Source: Mucilaginibacter terrae (GTDB lineage: Bacteria; Bacteroidota; Bacteroidia; Sphingobacteriales; Sphingobacteriaceae). From it: 64,000 nucleotides of DNA. Both the position numbers and the translations under genes were made by a program. The notes under the pieces are model-generated. The model searched no databases. It was not told the DNA's origin and saw nothing but the letters and a program-made list of their open reading frames with translations. Numbering within the stretch: position 1 is the first letter of the stretch; every line of letters starts with the position of its first letter. The stretch spans positions 3,968,001 to 4,032,000 of the forward strand of contig NZ_JAVLVU010000001.1 in the NCBI RefSeq assembly GCF_031951985.1. The letters run 5' to 3'. Positions 41,784-51,322 of the stretch are shown here, piece by piece.

Positions 41784-44630
41784 ATGGCTGAAAAAACAAT
41801 TGACCTGGGCGAACAAAGTGAAGTTGAAGTGTACGGAGCCCGGGTACATAACCTCAAAAATATTGATGTTTCTTTTCCGCGCAATAAGCTGGTTGTAATT
41901 ACCGGTTTAAGCGGCAGCGGAAAATCTTCATTAGCTTTCGATACCATTTATGCTGAGGGGCAACGCCGGTATATGGAAACATTTTCGGCCTACTCGCGCC
42001 AGTTTATGGGCGGCATGGAACGGCCCGATGTTGATAAGGTTTCGGGCCTTAGTCCGGTTATTGCCATTGAGCAAAAAACCACCAGCAAAAACCCGCGCTC
42101 AACCGTAGGTACCATTACCGAGATATACGATTTTATGCGTTTGCTTTTTGCCCGTGCCGGCGAAGCCTACTCCTATGTAAGCGGGCAAAAAATGGAGCGC
42201 ATGAGCGAAGATCAGATCATGCGTACCATTGCCGAAAAATTTGACGGCCAGCCCGTAAATATTTTGGCTCCCGTAGTAAAGGGGCGTAAAGGGCATTACC
42301 GCGAACTTTTTGAGCAAATACGCAAGCAAGGTTATCTCAAAGTATATGTTGATGGAGCCATTGTTGATGTGGAGCCCAAAATGCAGTTAGACCGCTACAA
42401 AATTCACGATATAGATATTGTGGTTGACCGGTTGGTAATTAGCGAGAAGGATAGCAAACGTTTATACACTTCAGTACAATCGGCCTTAAAAACAGCAAAG
42501 GGCATCATTCGCATTGCCGATAAGGACAATAACGTATCGTACTTTAGTAAGTACCTAATGGACCCGGTTTCGGGAATATCCTATGATGAGCCTCAGCCTA
42601 ACACCTTCTCGTTTAACTCGCCTTACGGTGCTTGCGAAAAGTGCGGTGGCCTGGGGTATATCTTCGTGGTCGATGAATCGTCGGTTATTCCTAACCCTAA
42701 GCTAAGCATTATTAACGGAGGCCTGGCCCCGCTTGGCGAGTACCGCGAAACCTGGGTTTTCCAGGTACTAAAGGCACTGGCTAAAAAGTATGAGTTCTCG
42801 TTATCGGTACCTCTCGAAAAAATTCCGCGCGAAACGCTGGATATTATCCTCAATGGTTCGCCCGAAATAATTACTGTTGCCGTTGAATACAATAAATGGA
42901 ACGTGCAAAGTTATCAGGTTACGTTTGATGGTATTATGCGTATGCTCGAAGAGCAGCAGGAACGTAAGAGCGAAGATGCTCCTGACGATCTTGAATCTTT
43001 CCGTACGCTAAAGGTTTGCCCGGTTTGTGAAGGTGCAAGGCTTAAAAAGGAATCGCTGCATTTTAAGGTGGATGAGAAGAATATCTTTGAGTTGGCCACC
43101 ATGGATATACGTACCCTGCAAGAGTGGTTTGAGGGTATTGAAGACCGCCTTAATGAGCGCCAGAACGTAATTGCCCGCGAAATACTGAAAGAGATACGTG
43201 CACGCATTGGCTTTTTGCTGGATGTGGGATTGAGCTATTTAACGCTCGACCGTACCGCACGTACCCTATCGGGTGGCGAGGCGCAGCGTATACGTTTGGC
43301 CACGCAAATTGGCTCGCAGCTAATGAATGTAATGTACATTTTAGATGAGCCCAGCATTGGCCTGCACCAGCGCGATAACGACCGCCTGATAACCGCCCTC
43401 AAAAACCTGCGCGATTTAGGAAATACGGTATTGGTAGTTGAGCACGATAAAGACATGATACTGGAGGCCGACTATGTGATTGACATGGGCCCGGCAGCCG
43501 GTGTACATGGAGGTACCGTGGTAGCCGAAGGCACGCCTGCCGAGCTGATGGCTATGCATACGCTAACCACATCATACATTAACGGCGAGCGCGAAATTGC
43601 CATACCTAAAGAACGCCGCAAGGGTAACGGTAAATCGGTTACGTTGAAGAAAGCCACCGGCCATAACCTTAAAAAGGTAACGGTAGAGTTTCCATTAGGT
43701 AAACTAATTGGTATAACCGGTGTATCGGGCAGTGGTAAATCCAGTTTAATTACCGAAACGCTTTATCCTATCCTTAACCATCATTTTTTCAGGGCTAAAA
43801 AAACACCTCTACCTTATGATAAAATTGAGGGACTGGAAAATATTGATAAGGTTATCGAGATAGATCAAACGCCAATTGGCCGTACTCCACGCTCAAATCC
43901 GGCTACTTATACGGGTGTGTTCTCAGATATTCGTGCATTGTACGTACAACTGCCCGAATCGAAGATACGCGGTTATAAACCCGGCCGTTTTTCGTTCAAC
44001 GTAAAAGGTGGCCGTTGCGAAACCTGCCAGGGTGCAGGTTTAAAAGTTATTGAAATGAACTTTTTGCCCGATGTACAGGTACCCTGCGAAGAATGCGGCG
44101 GCAAACGCTATAACCGCGAAACCTTGGAAGTACGCTACCGCGGTAAATCCATTAGCGATGTACTGGATATGAGTATTGAAGATGCTACGGCATTTTTTGA
44201 GCACATCCCGGCCATCTACCGCAAGGTAAAAACATTGAACGATGTGGGCTTGGGCTATATCACTTTAGGCCAATCATCCTTAACCCTTTCGGGGGGCGAG
44301 GCACAACGTGTAAAGCTATCAACCGAGTTATCTAAAAAAGATACCGGCAACACTTTCTATATTCTTGATGAACCTACTACCGGTTTGCACTTTGAAGATA
44401 TTAACGTACTCTTAGGCGTACTGCAACAACTGGTTGACAAAGGCAACACCGTGCTGGTTATTGAGCACAACCTCGACGTAATTAAGGTGGTAGACCATGT
44501 GATCGACCTTGGTCCTGAAGGCGGCTCGGGCGGTGGCCAAATTCTATTTAAAGGTACGCCCGAAGGTTTGTGTAAAGTAAAGGAGAGCTTTACCGGGTTG
44601 TTTTTGGCTAAGGAGATGGGGATAAAGTAA
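41784..44630 (+). CDS. uvrA: Excinuclease ABC subunit A
   Basis: 948 residues from the ATG at 41784 (the longer frame starts with TTG). It is the damage-finding ATPase of nucleotide excision repair and loads UvrB. Walker A 1 VITGLSGSGKSSLAFDTIYAEG; zinc-site Cys pairs CEKCGG and, later, CPVCEGARL; ABC signature LSGGEAQRIRLATQIGS; second Walker A GVSGSGKSSLI; C-terminal zinc finger CETCQGAGLK...CEECGGKR; second signature LSGGEAQRVKLSTELSK and Walker B FYILDEPTTGLH. All motifs intact, length as expected. Confidence 0.98.
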   Translation: MAEKTIDLGEQSEVEVYGARVHNLKNIDVSFPRNKLVVITGLSGSGKSSLAFDTIYAEGQRRYMETFSAYSRQFMGGMERPDVDKVSGLSPVIAIEQKTTSKNPRSTVGTITEIYDFMRLLFARAGEAYSYVSGQKMERMSEDQIMRTIAEKFDGQPVNILAPVVKGRKGHYRELFEQIRKQGYLKVYVDGAIVDVEPKMQLDRYKIHDIDIVVDRLVISEKDSKRLYTSVQSALKTAKGIIRIADKDNNVSYFSKYLMDPVSGISYDEPQPNTFSFNSPYGACEKCGGLGYIFVVDESSVIPNPKLSIINGGLAPLGEYRETWVFQVLKALAKKYEFSLSVPLEKIPRETLDIILNGSPEIITVAVEYNKWNVQSYQVTFDGIMRMLEEQQERKSEDAPDDLESFRTLKVCPVCEGARLKKESLHFKVDEKNIFELATMDIRTLQEWFEGIEDRLNERQNVIAREILKEIRARIGFLLDVGLSYLTLDRTARTLSGGEAQRIRLATQIGSQLMNVMYILDEPSIGLHQRDNDRLITALKNLRDLGNTVLVVEHDKDMILEADYVIDMGPAAGVHGGTVVAEGTPAELMAMHTLTTSYINGEREIAIPKERRKGNGKSVTLKKATGHNLKKVTVEFPLGKLIGITGVSGSGKSSLITETLYPILNHHFFRAKKTPLPYDKIEGLENIDKVIEIDQTPIGRTPRSNPATYTGVFSDIRALYVQLPESKIRGYKPGRFSFNVKGGRCETCQGAGLKVIEMNFLPDVQVPCEECGGKRYNRETLEVRYRGKSISDVLDMSIEDATAFFEHIPAIYRKVKTLNDVGLGYITLGQSSLTLSGGEAQRVKLSTELSKKDTGNTFYILDEPTTGLHFEDINVLLGVLQQLVDKGNTVLVIEHNLDVIKVVDHVIDLGPEGGSGGGQILFKGTPEGLCKVKESFTGLFLAKEMGIK

Positions 44631-44681
44631 GAGAGAGGATAGATTACAGAATCAAGAATACAGATTTAAGATAATACTATG

Positions 44682-44708
44682 GAGGCACAATAATTTGTGC
44701 CTCTTTTT
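44682..44708 (+). terminator. Intrinsic terminator of uvrA
   Basis: Arms gaggcacaa (44682-44690) and ttgtgcctc (44695-44703) with a 4-nt loop, followed by a T run. Confidence 0.88.
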
Positions 44709-44740
44709 GTTTAATTTGCTTTATCACAGTTTTTCTGAAT

Positions 44741-45668
44741 ATGAAATATACATGCATCTGTTTTCTATTGTTGTTAGCTTGCTCTGCCAAAGCGCAACCA
44801 TCAACTTACAAAGCATTAATTACCAAAGCCGATTCTTTATATCAGGCTAAAGATTACGAGGCCTCAGCCCGGGCATATTCTGCTGCTTTTAAAAGTAATA
44901 AATGGAGAGGAGAAGTTACAGACCGTTATAATGCTGCCTGCTCATGGGCTTTGGCAAACGTGCCCGACAGCGCCTTGGCTAATTTAGAATATGTGGCTTA
45001 TAAAGATGGTTACCGAAATTACCAGCATATTACTAAAGATACCGATTTGGCCTCTTTATATATTAACAAGCGTTGGCCTAAATTGCTTAAGCAGGTAAAG
45101 CTGAATGAGCAGGAAGCAGAAAAGAAACTGAATCAACCTTTAATAAAAGAGCTTACCGGTATTTATGACGACGACCAATCGTACCGTTTAAAATTAGATT
45201 CGGTTGGTAAAAAGTATGGGCGCAATTCTAAAGAAGTGAAAGACCTTTGGTCTACTATCCGTGAAAAGGATTCGGTAAATCTCTCTAAAGTTACAGTCAT
45301 TTTAGACAAGCATGGCTGGCTTGGTGCCGATGTTGTTGGCGATAAGGGCAACCTTACCCTATTCTTAGTGATACAACATGCCGATATAAAAACACAGGAA
45401 AAATATCTGCCCATGATGCGGAAAGCTGCTACAGAAGGCAAAGCAAATTCTGCAAATCTTGCCTTACTTGAAGACAGGGTTGCCATACGCCAGGGCAAAA
45501 AGCAAATTTACGGCAGTCAAGATCTCCATTGATAAAAATGGCAAAGCAACCATTGATCCTATTGAGGATGAGCCCAATGTAAACAAGCGCCGGGCAGCAG
45601 TTGGCTTGCAGCCGTTAGAAGACTATGTTAAGCAATGGGGTATTGAGTATCATTTGCCGGTCAATTAG
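44741..45668 (+). pseudogene. DUF6624 family exported protein, one-base frameshift near its 3' end
   Basis: The frame from 44741 codes for a signal peptide (1-18, ending AKAQ), a TPR-like helical part (~25-125) and a DUF6624 domain, then stops at 45530-45532. The missing end of the domain (NKRRAAVGLQPLEDYVKQWG) continues in another frame to the TAA at 45666-45668. Skipping the G at 45521 turns CAA-GAT-CTC into CAA-ATC-TCC and joins the halves as IYGSQISIDKNG; family members carry the same YGTQ-like block followed by the RAEVGL pattern. A true inactivating insertion or a base-calling error. Confidence 0.78.
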
Positions 45669-45691
45669 AATTATTCAACAAGTTTACCATT

Positions 45692-46072
45692 ATGGTAATG
45701 AATGCTTTTATTTATTGTTTTAAAGTTTGGTTCACAACATTAGTGGTGGCAACGTTTATACTTGGCATTATTTCGGGTACAGAGCCTTTTTCATTTATGC
45801 TCTTCGGAGTATTTATAGGCGGAGGTTTAGCTGTGCCGGGGTTGTTTTTACTATGGCTGTCGGCTATAGGGTTAGCATATTACAGGCTATCACAAAAACT
45901 TTTTAAATATTGGCTTTCTTTAATAGCGGCTATATTATGTATACTACAAATGATTGCTGGTGCCTGGAGCAGTGGTAATACTGCTAACATGTACTTGTGT
46001 TTACCATTTATAGCTGTAAGTGCGTTTTGTATATGGTATTACAAAGCAAAATTCATCAAAGCCACAGCCTGA
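45692..46072 (+). CDS. Hypothetical membrane protein (four helices)
   Basis: 126 residues, highly hydrophobic, with four predicted membrane segments: ~10-30 (TLVVATFILGIIS), 35-60, 73-95 (YWLSLIAAILCIL) and 101-118. Not recognised. The next gene begins at 46092, 19 bp downstream. No conserved charged motif is evident. The neighbours are likewise unrecognised exported or membrane proteins. Confidence 0.65.
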   Translation: MVMNAFIYCFKVWFTTLVVATFILGIISGTEPFSFMLFGVFIGGGLAVPGLFLLWLSAIGLAYYRLSQKLFKYWLSLIAAILCILQMIAGAWSSGNTANMYLCLPFIAVSAFCIWYYKAKFIKATA

Positions 46073-46091
46073 AAATTATACTTTTCTTATC

Positions 46092-46676
46092 ATGAAAAAC
46101 TTCGTCTTTTTCTTCATTATGGTGGTTTTGAGCTTACTTAAAGGCTATGCACAACCATCAACTGCACAATGGGCAGTTAAAGGTGTGAAAGGCATGAACC
46201 TCATATTAAAAAACGACAGGCAGTTAAAAACTAATTTGTTCAATTTAAAGTATATGGGTGTTTTGCAAACCCGTAATAAGGCTCCTTATTACATATTATC
46301 GGGTAGGGGATGTAATGAGTGTGGAGCCAACCTCTCTATTTATATATGGTCGCAGAGCGATGGGCCAATGCTGCCCGAAGGCAAGCAACTCAGGTACGCC
46401 TATCCGGGTAAAGAAAATGATTATGAAACAGGTAAGGCCGTTTTTGAAAGCCGTATGTTTTACAGTGATTGCAGCGGGTATAGCAATAGTGTTGTTTGGT
46501 TGCAACGCAGCCTTAACAAAAAAAATAAATGGGTAGAAGATATGTTTTTAGTGAGCGTTAAGAACGATAAACTTGTAGAAACCCGCGTGGCAAAGGTGAA
46601 TAAGAGTGCAAAGGCCATGATTTTATCTGCAACCTGTAAGGAGTTGCCCGGTATAGATGTATCTACAGAACTGTAA
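46092..46676 (+). CDS. Hypothetical exported protein
   Basis: 194 residues from the ATG at 46092 (MKNFVFFFIMVVLS), with a signal peptide ending near residue 20 (GYAQ). The mature part has an SGRGCNECGANLSIYIW segment with two Cys, and a SDCSGYSNSVVW segment with a third, and is otherwise beta-rich. I do not recognise a family. It ends 3 bp before the next gene, so co-transcription is likely. Confidence 0.65.
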   Translation: MKNFVFFFIMVVLSLLKGYAQPSTAQWAVKGVKGMNLILKNDRQLKTNLFNLKYMGVLQTRNKAPYYILSGRGCNECGANLSIYIWSQSDGPMLPEGKQLRYAYPGKENDYETGKAVFESRMFYSDCSGYSNSVVWLQRSLNKKNKWVEDMFLVSVKNDKLVETRVAKVNKSAKAMILSATCKELPGIDVSTEL

Positions 46677-46679
46677 GCT

Positions 46680-47141
46680 ATGCAAACATTAAAGGTTAAA
46701 GATTATTATTCTACCTATTTGATAATTGCTATTCCCTGTACTTTTCCTATTGCTCTCGCAATTGTTTCCAGCGTTTTAAACTGGGATGTGTTATTGGCTT
46801 TTTTTATCACCTTCATTATTTATGCTGTCCTCTTCACTTTCTATGTGAGGTTCCTTAACCGCGAACAAGACAAATACTTGATTACTGCAGATGAGGAAAA
46901 GTTGACACTTCGGCGTTATGGAACTTTTCAGTGGAATGCTATTGTTAGTATAGAGGCTTATACCAAAAATTTTGGGTGGGGCCGGAGGCGGAGTGATTCC
47001 AGGTATGTGAATATTAAATTGGCCGATGGAAGAAAGCTTTCAATAAATGTGGATAATTGCGATTACAGTAATGATGAAATTGCAGAACGTCTCCATAAAA
47101 TTGGCGGCTTTACCAATTTGGCTTCGGTAAAACAAAACTGA
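46680..47141 (+). CDS. Hypothetical membrane protein with a PH-like domain
   Basis: 153 residues. Two adjacent membrane helices at ~12-32 and 36-56, then a cytoplasmic beta-rich part (YLITADEEKLTLRRYGTFQWNAIVSIEA, read in parts) that resembles the YcxB-like or bacterial PH domain: a short beta barrel with the RYG..QWNAIVSIE motif. The role is unknown. It lies 3 bp after the preceding gene and 20 bp before the nnr gene. Confidence 0.65.
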   Translation: MQTLKVKDYYSTYLIIAIPCTFPIALAIVSSVLNWDVLLAFFITFIIYAVLFTFYVRFLNREQDKYLITADEEKLTLRRYGTFQWNAIVSIEAYTKNFGWGRRRSDSRYVNIKLADGRKLSINVDNCDYSNDEIAERLHKIGGFTNLASVKQN

Positions 47142-47161
47142 ATTGTCGATATTTATCTGTT

Positions 47162-48664
47162 ATGCTACCTCTACTCACCGCCCCGCAAATTCGCGAAGCT
47201 GATGCTTACACCATAGCCCATGAGCCTATCAGTTCAATTGATTTAATGGAACGTGCTTCAAAAGCCTTTGTGAGCTGGTTTGTTAATCATTATCAGGATA
47301 AGCAGGAGACCATATCAGTTTATTGCGGCACTGGCAATAACGGCGGCGACGGTTTAGCTATAGCACGGTTACTTTTTGAACATGATTACATCAATATTGA
47401 AGTTAAAGTAGCCCGCTACTCCGATAAGTCCACTACCGATTTTGATGCTAATTTTGCAAGATTAAAAGAGCTATCCATATCAATTCATGAACTCGATGAT
47501 GGCGATACACAACCCGCCGAAGATGCCGATATTATAATTGATGCCTTGCTGGGCAGCGGCCTTAATAAACCGTTGGAGGGTAATTTTAAGAGCTTGGTAG
47601 AGTATTTGAACAGCTTGCAAAAAAACGTGGTAGCCGTTGATTTACCCACCGGTTTTTACACCGATGGCGAACTTGAAGAAACTGCAACGATTTTGAAAGC
47701 CGATTTGGTGATCACCTTCCAACAGCCTAAGATTAACTTTTTACTACCCGAATCGGCACCTTATATAGATTGTTGGGAGGCTGTAAACATTGGCTTGGAT
47801 GAGGGTTTTATTAGATCGTTGCAGTCGCCTTACCAAATGGTGGAGGAAAAGGATGTTAGAGCGATACTTAAACCCCGCGCAAAGTTTAGCCATAAAGGAA
47901 CTTATGGGCATGCTTTAATTATTGCAGGGCAGGCTAAAACTATGGGTGCGGCGTTGTTATGCTCCTCGGCCTGCGTTTATGCCGGAGCGGGATTAACCAC
48001 AGCTTGCGTTCCTGAAAGTGGATTGACGGCCTTAAACAGTTACCAGGCCGAGGTAATGGCCATTGTAAGGAATGATTATGCGCTGCCCGACCTGGAACTA
48101 TCTAAATTCACCACCATTGCTATAGGCCCCGGTTTGGGCACAAGCGATGATGCCCTGGCCTTGCTTCAACGTGTATTGAATGATTATGGCAAACCTATTG
48201 TAATTGATGCCGATGGGTTGAACCTGCTGGCTGCAAACCCCAAACTATTGGAACAATTACCTGCCGGTAGTATTATTACACCCCACCTTAAAGAGTTCGA
48301 TCGTTTGTTTGGTGAGCATAAAAACTGGTGGAAAAGGCTACAAACGGCACAGTTGAAAGCTGGAGAGTTGGGGATTTATATCGTATTGAAGAATAGCTAT
48401 ACCATAACAGCAACTCCGCAGGGGACGCTGTATTTTAATTATACAAGTAATGCGGCTATGGCAACAGGGGGGATGGGTGATGTATTAACGGGAATTATTA
48501 CGGCTATGCTGGCTCAAAATTACACACCCGAACAAGCATCCATTGCTGGTGTGTATTTACACGGTAAAGCTGGTGATGAGTTAGCCCTTCCTAACAGGCT
48601 TAATGTGGTGTTGCCCGGGCAGGTTGCGGCATACCTGCCGGCTACAATGGCAAAAATGTTATAA
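47162..48664 (+). CDS. nnr: Bifunctional NAD(P)H-hydrate epimerase/ADP-dependent dehydratase
   Basis: 500 residues, the full-length fused enzyme. It repairs damaged NAD(P)H hydrates: the N-terminal YjeF_N epimerase (~1-215) has TGNNGGDGLAIARLL and DALLGSGLNKPLEG, with the DLPTGF segment; the C-terminal YjeF_C ribokinase-like dehydratase (~225-498) has FSHKGTYGHALIIAGQAKTMGAA, read in parts, AIGPGLGTS, PIVIDADGLNLLA, TPHLKEFDRLFG and NAAMATGGMGDVLTGII, the anion-hole motif of the ADP-using reaction. Cytoplasmic. Both domains look intact. Confidence 0.95.
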   Translation: MLPLLTAPQIREADAYTIAHEPISSIDLMERASKAFVSWFVNHYQDKQETISVYCGTGNNGGDGLAIARLLFEHDYINIEVKVARYSDKSTTDFDANFARLKELSISIHELDDGDTQPAEDADIIIDALLGSGLNKPLEGNFKSLVEYLNSLQKNVVAVDLPTGFYTDGELEETATILKADLVITFQQPKINFLLPESAPYIDCWEAVNIGLDEGFIRSLQSPYQMVEEKDVRAILKPRAKFSHKGTYGHALIIAGQAKTMGAALLCSSACVYAGAGLTTACVPESGLTALNSYQAEVMAIVRNDYALPDLELSKFTTIAIGPGLGTSDDALALLQRVLNDYGKPIVIDADGLNLLAANPKLLEQLPAGSIITPHLKEFDRLFGEHKNWWKRLQTAQLKAGELGIYIVLKNSYTITATPQGTLYFNYTSNAAMATGGMGDVLTGIITAMLAQNYTPEQASIAGVYLHGKAGDELALPNRLNVVLPGQVAAYLPATMAKML

Positions 48665-48876
48665 AAAATAAAAGGGCCACATGTATTTGAATGCAACCCC
48701 TTCACTATTAACTGACCTTATAAAGAACAACAAATACTTTTTAAAAGTTACTTATAAGACGCTACGAAATGTAAATAGTTACAGAGTATTTCAAAAAAAT
48801 TTAATTTTCTTTTCAGGGAGAGAAAAAATTGTTTCAGAACAATATTTTCAATTAATAGATATGGCAAAATATAGTT

Positions 48877-49722
48877 TTACAAACTGGCTATTACCACCAT
48901 TTGATCCATAGTAGGATTAACACTGCCTCCACGGGGTTCAATAGTAACGGCAAATGCCTGTGCAGTGCCAATTGATTTCATGGTCTTCATATCTGCTGAA
49001 TCGGTTGCAGCAGTATCAAACACGCCCAAATCAACCGGTTTTCCATCGGCAATAGCCCATAGCTGGTACTGGTGACCTTTATCGGCAGCGGGTAGCTTAG
49101 CGGTTTGTAAATCAACCAATACTTTGCTTTTGCTGGCGCTCCAGGCAACAGTAAGTGCCGAAGCCGGTGTTTTTTGGGTGCCTTTTAATTGTATAAGCTT
49201 GTAAGATGGGTCGCGGAATACATTGATCTCTTCGCTCATATTGTTTACCTGGTTGGCAAACTTTTGATTGCTTAGCGTTAAGGTAATTAATTTTTGTTGC
49301 GAATCTTGCAGGCGCGTGTATAGTACCGCAGTAGCTGCAATGCTTACACAAAGCAATAATACACTGGCCGCAAAACCATATTTATAAAATATGCTGGCCG
49401 TTGGTTTAGCTGCTGAAACTGCTGCCAGGCGTCTGCTTATAACGTCATCGCGATCTTCATGCTGCACTGTTTTAAGGCGGCGGTCATCGGCAAAATTAGT
49501 CAGGAGGCTGTTCAGCACGCGGTCGCGTAATTGTGGAGCAGGTTCAACTGCATAAGCATCGGCATATAAAATAGTGGCTCTTTCAATCTCGTCAAGTTCG
49601 GCCTGTATAGCAGGGTGCTGTGAGGCCATAGTTTCCACTTGCAGCTTTTCTTCTGAGCTAATATCGCCCAGAGCATAAAGCTCCAACACTCCCGATTCTA
49701 TATATGCCCTTATCTCTTCCAC
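48877..49722 (-). CDS. Anti-sigma factor, RskA-like
   Basis: 281 residues. A cytoplasmic N-terminal domain (~1-100; EEIRAYIESGVLELYALGDIS) binds the sigma factor, one membrane helix lies at ~107-130 (GFAASVLLLCVSIAATAVLY), and the periplasmic RskA C-terminal domain (~185-281) is present: LTVAWSASKSKVLVDLQ and KGHQYQLWAIADGKPVDLGVF, then IGTAQAFAVTIEPRGGS. It would hold its sigma factor until a periplasmic signal triggers proteolysis. The sigma gene ends only 3 bp before its start. Confidence 0.92.
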   Translation of the reverse strand: MEEIRAYIESGVLELYALGDISSEEKLQVETMASQHPAIQAELDEIERATILYADAYAVEPAPQLRDRVLNSLLTNFADDRRLKTVQHEDRDDVISRRLAAVSAAKPTASIFYKYGFAASVLLLCVSIAATAVLYTRLQDSQQKLITLTLSNQKFANQVNNMSEEINVFRDPSYKLIQLKGTQKTPASALTVAWSASKSKVLVDLQTAKLPAADKGHQYQLWAIADGKPVDLGVFDTAATDSADMKTMKSIGTAQAFAVTIEPRGGSVNPTMDQMVVIASL

Positions 49723-49725
49723 CTT

Positions 49726-50277
49726 TTAATTGAAATGCTTACGCAATTGCTGTATTGCCATGCGTAAACGTGTTTTAATGGTTCCTAACGGCATGCCAAG
49801 CTCATCAGCAGCTTCGGTATGCGTGTAACCTTTAAAATAAATTAAATCAAGTATTGATTTGTGCTCGGGTCTTAGCGTATCAATCAAATCCTTAACACCT
49901 AACAGTTCGGGTTTGTAAACCGTGCTGTTATTCTGATCGATGTAACCTACGTTATTTTCGAGTTCCTGGTTTTTAAAATGATTGCGAAAATCTTTCGAAC
50001 GTATTTTATCAATAGCAAGATTGCGGGCAATATTGACTATCCAGGTAAACAATCGTCCTTTATCGGGGCTGTAACTGGCGGCAGAGTGCCATATTTTAAC
50101 AAAAGTTTCCTGTAAAACATCTTCGGCCGTTGGCGTATCATTAATAATACGAATAATTACTCCATACAGCGCTGAAGAGTACATATCATATAAAGCCTCT
50201 GCCGCTACCTTTTCGTGGCGTTGCAGGGCAAGTACAAGTTCTTCCTCGCTTAGGGTAATCTTATGTTTTTTGGCCAA
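49726..50277 (-). CDS. ECF RNA polymerase sigma factor, SigK-like
   Basis: 183 residues. Region 2 (~25-95): LYDMYSSALYGVIIRII, AEDVLQETFVKIWHSAASY and RLFTWIVNIARNLAIDKIRSK. Region 4 (~130-180): LDLIYFKGYTHTEAADELGMPLGTIKTRL. No zinc site or C-terminal extension. It forms a module with the RskA-like anti-sigma factor 3 bp downstream. The upstream gap to the lipoyl synthase gene is 33 bp, so part of its control region must overlap neighbouring sequence. Confidence 0.95.
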   Translation of the reverse strand: MAKKHKITLSEEELVLALQRHEKVAAEALYDMYSSALYGVIIRIINDTPTAEDVLQETFVKIWHSAASYSPDKGRLFTWIVNIARNLAIDKIRSKDFRNHFKNQELENNVGYIDQNNSTVYKPELLGVKDLIDTLRPEHKSILDLIYFKGYTHTEAADELGMPLGTIKTRLRMAIQQLRKHFN

Positions 50278-50310
50278 AGTGCAGTAAATATAAAATATTA
50301 TACCACAACA

Positions 50311-51189
50311 TTATAAATCAAATAAATGTTTTTCGGCATGATAAGATGAACGCACAAGCGGACCACTTTCTACATACTTGAAGCCCATTTTGAGGCCAAC
50401 CTCTTTATAGTAGTTAAATTGCTCTGGTGTAACCCAATCAATAACAGGGTGGTGGTTACGGGTAGGTTGCAGGTACTGGCCTAAAGTTAGTATGTGTACG
50501 CCGGCATCGTATAAATCCTGCATAGCTTCTAACACATCTTCTTCACGCTCACCCAAGCCCAGCATAATGCCCGATTTGGTACGTAAGCCCGCGGCCGATA
50601 TTTGGCGCAGACACTCCAAACTACGATCATATTTAGCCTGGATACGAACTTCACGGGTTAAACGGCGCACAGTTTCGAGGTTGTGTGATACAACTTCGGG
50701 GCGCACGGCTATAACACGGGCCAGGTTTTCCCAATTGCCTTTAAAATCAGGCAGGAGGGTTTCTAAAGTAGTTTCGGGGCTTTCGCGGCGGATGGCATTG
50801 ATAGTTTCGGCCCAAATGATTGAACCACCGTCTTTTAAATCATCACGATCTACCGAGGTAATTACACAGTGTTTAACCTGCATTAGTTTTACCGAGGTAG
50901 CCACGCGGTTAGGCTCGTCCATATCAACAGCCAAAGGCCTGCCTGTAGCTACCGCGCAAAAAGAACATGACCGGGTACAAATGTTACCCAATATCATGAA
51001 AGTTGCCGTGCCGGCTCCCCAGCACTCGCCCATGTTAGGGCAATTACCACTCTCGCAAATGGTATGCAGCTTATGCGTATCAACCAAACTGCGAACGTGA
51101 GCATACTCTTTACCAACTGGGAGTTTTACACGCAGCCAATCGGGCTTGCGTTGTACCTGGTTGGCAGGAATTACCGGCAAATCAATCAT
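50311..51189 (-). CDS. lipA: Lipoyl synthase
   Basis: 292 residues from the ATG at 51189 (MIDLPVIPANQVQRKPDW); an upstream in-frame extension has no homology. Radical SAM enzyme that adds two sulfur atoms to octanoyl groups on carrier proteins. The auxiliary cluster motif CESGNCPNMGECW and the radical SAM motif CTRSCSFCAV are both intact, as is the closing GPLVRSSYHAEKH with the RSSYHA serine. A minus-strand -7 box TACATTTG lies at 51195-51202, only a few bases before the ATG. No lipB or lplA beside it. Confidence 0.97.
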   Translation of the reverse strand: MIDLPVIPANQVQRKPDWLRVKLPVGKEYAHVRSLVDTHKLHTICESGNCPNMGECWGAGTATFMILGNICTRSCSFCAVATGRPLAVDMDEPNRVATSVKLMQVKHCVITSVDRDDLKDGGSIIWAETINAIRRESPETTLETLLPDFKGNWENLARVIAVRPEVVSHNLETVRRLTREVRIQAKYDRSLECLRQISAAGLRTKSGIMLGLGEREEDVLEAMQDLYDAGVHILTLGQYLQPTRNHHPVIDWVTPEQFNYYKEVGLKMGFKYVESGPLVRSSYHAEKHLFDL

Positions 51190-51322
51190 AGTTACAAATG
51201 TAGGGAAATTTGGAATACAGAGTACAGAATCAAGAGTAAAGACATTGCAATTATAATGCAACAATTAACGCCTGGTAGGAAATCTGTAATCTTGATTCTA
51301 TATTCTTGAATCGGAATAAAAG

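Noticed and set aside
48681..48911. A 76-codon plus-strand frame beginning MYLNATPSLLTDL
   Set aside because: It is AT-rich and has no recognisable motif, and its end runs antisense into the anti-sigma gene. Probably chance.
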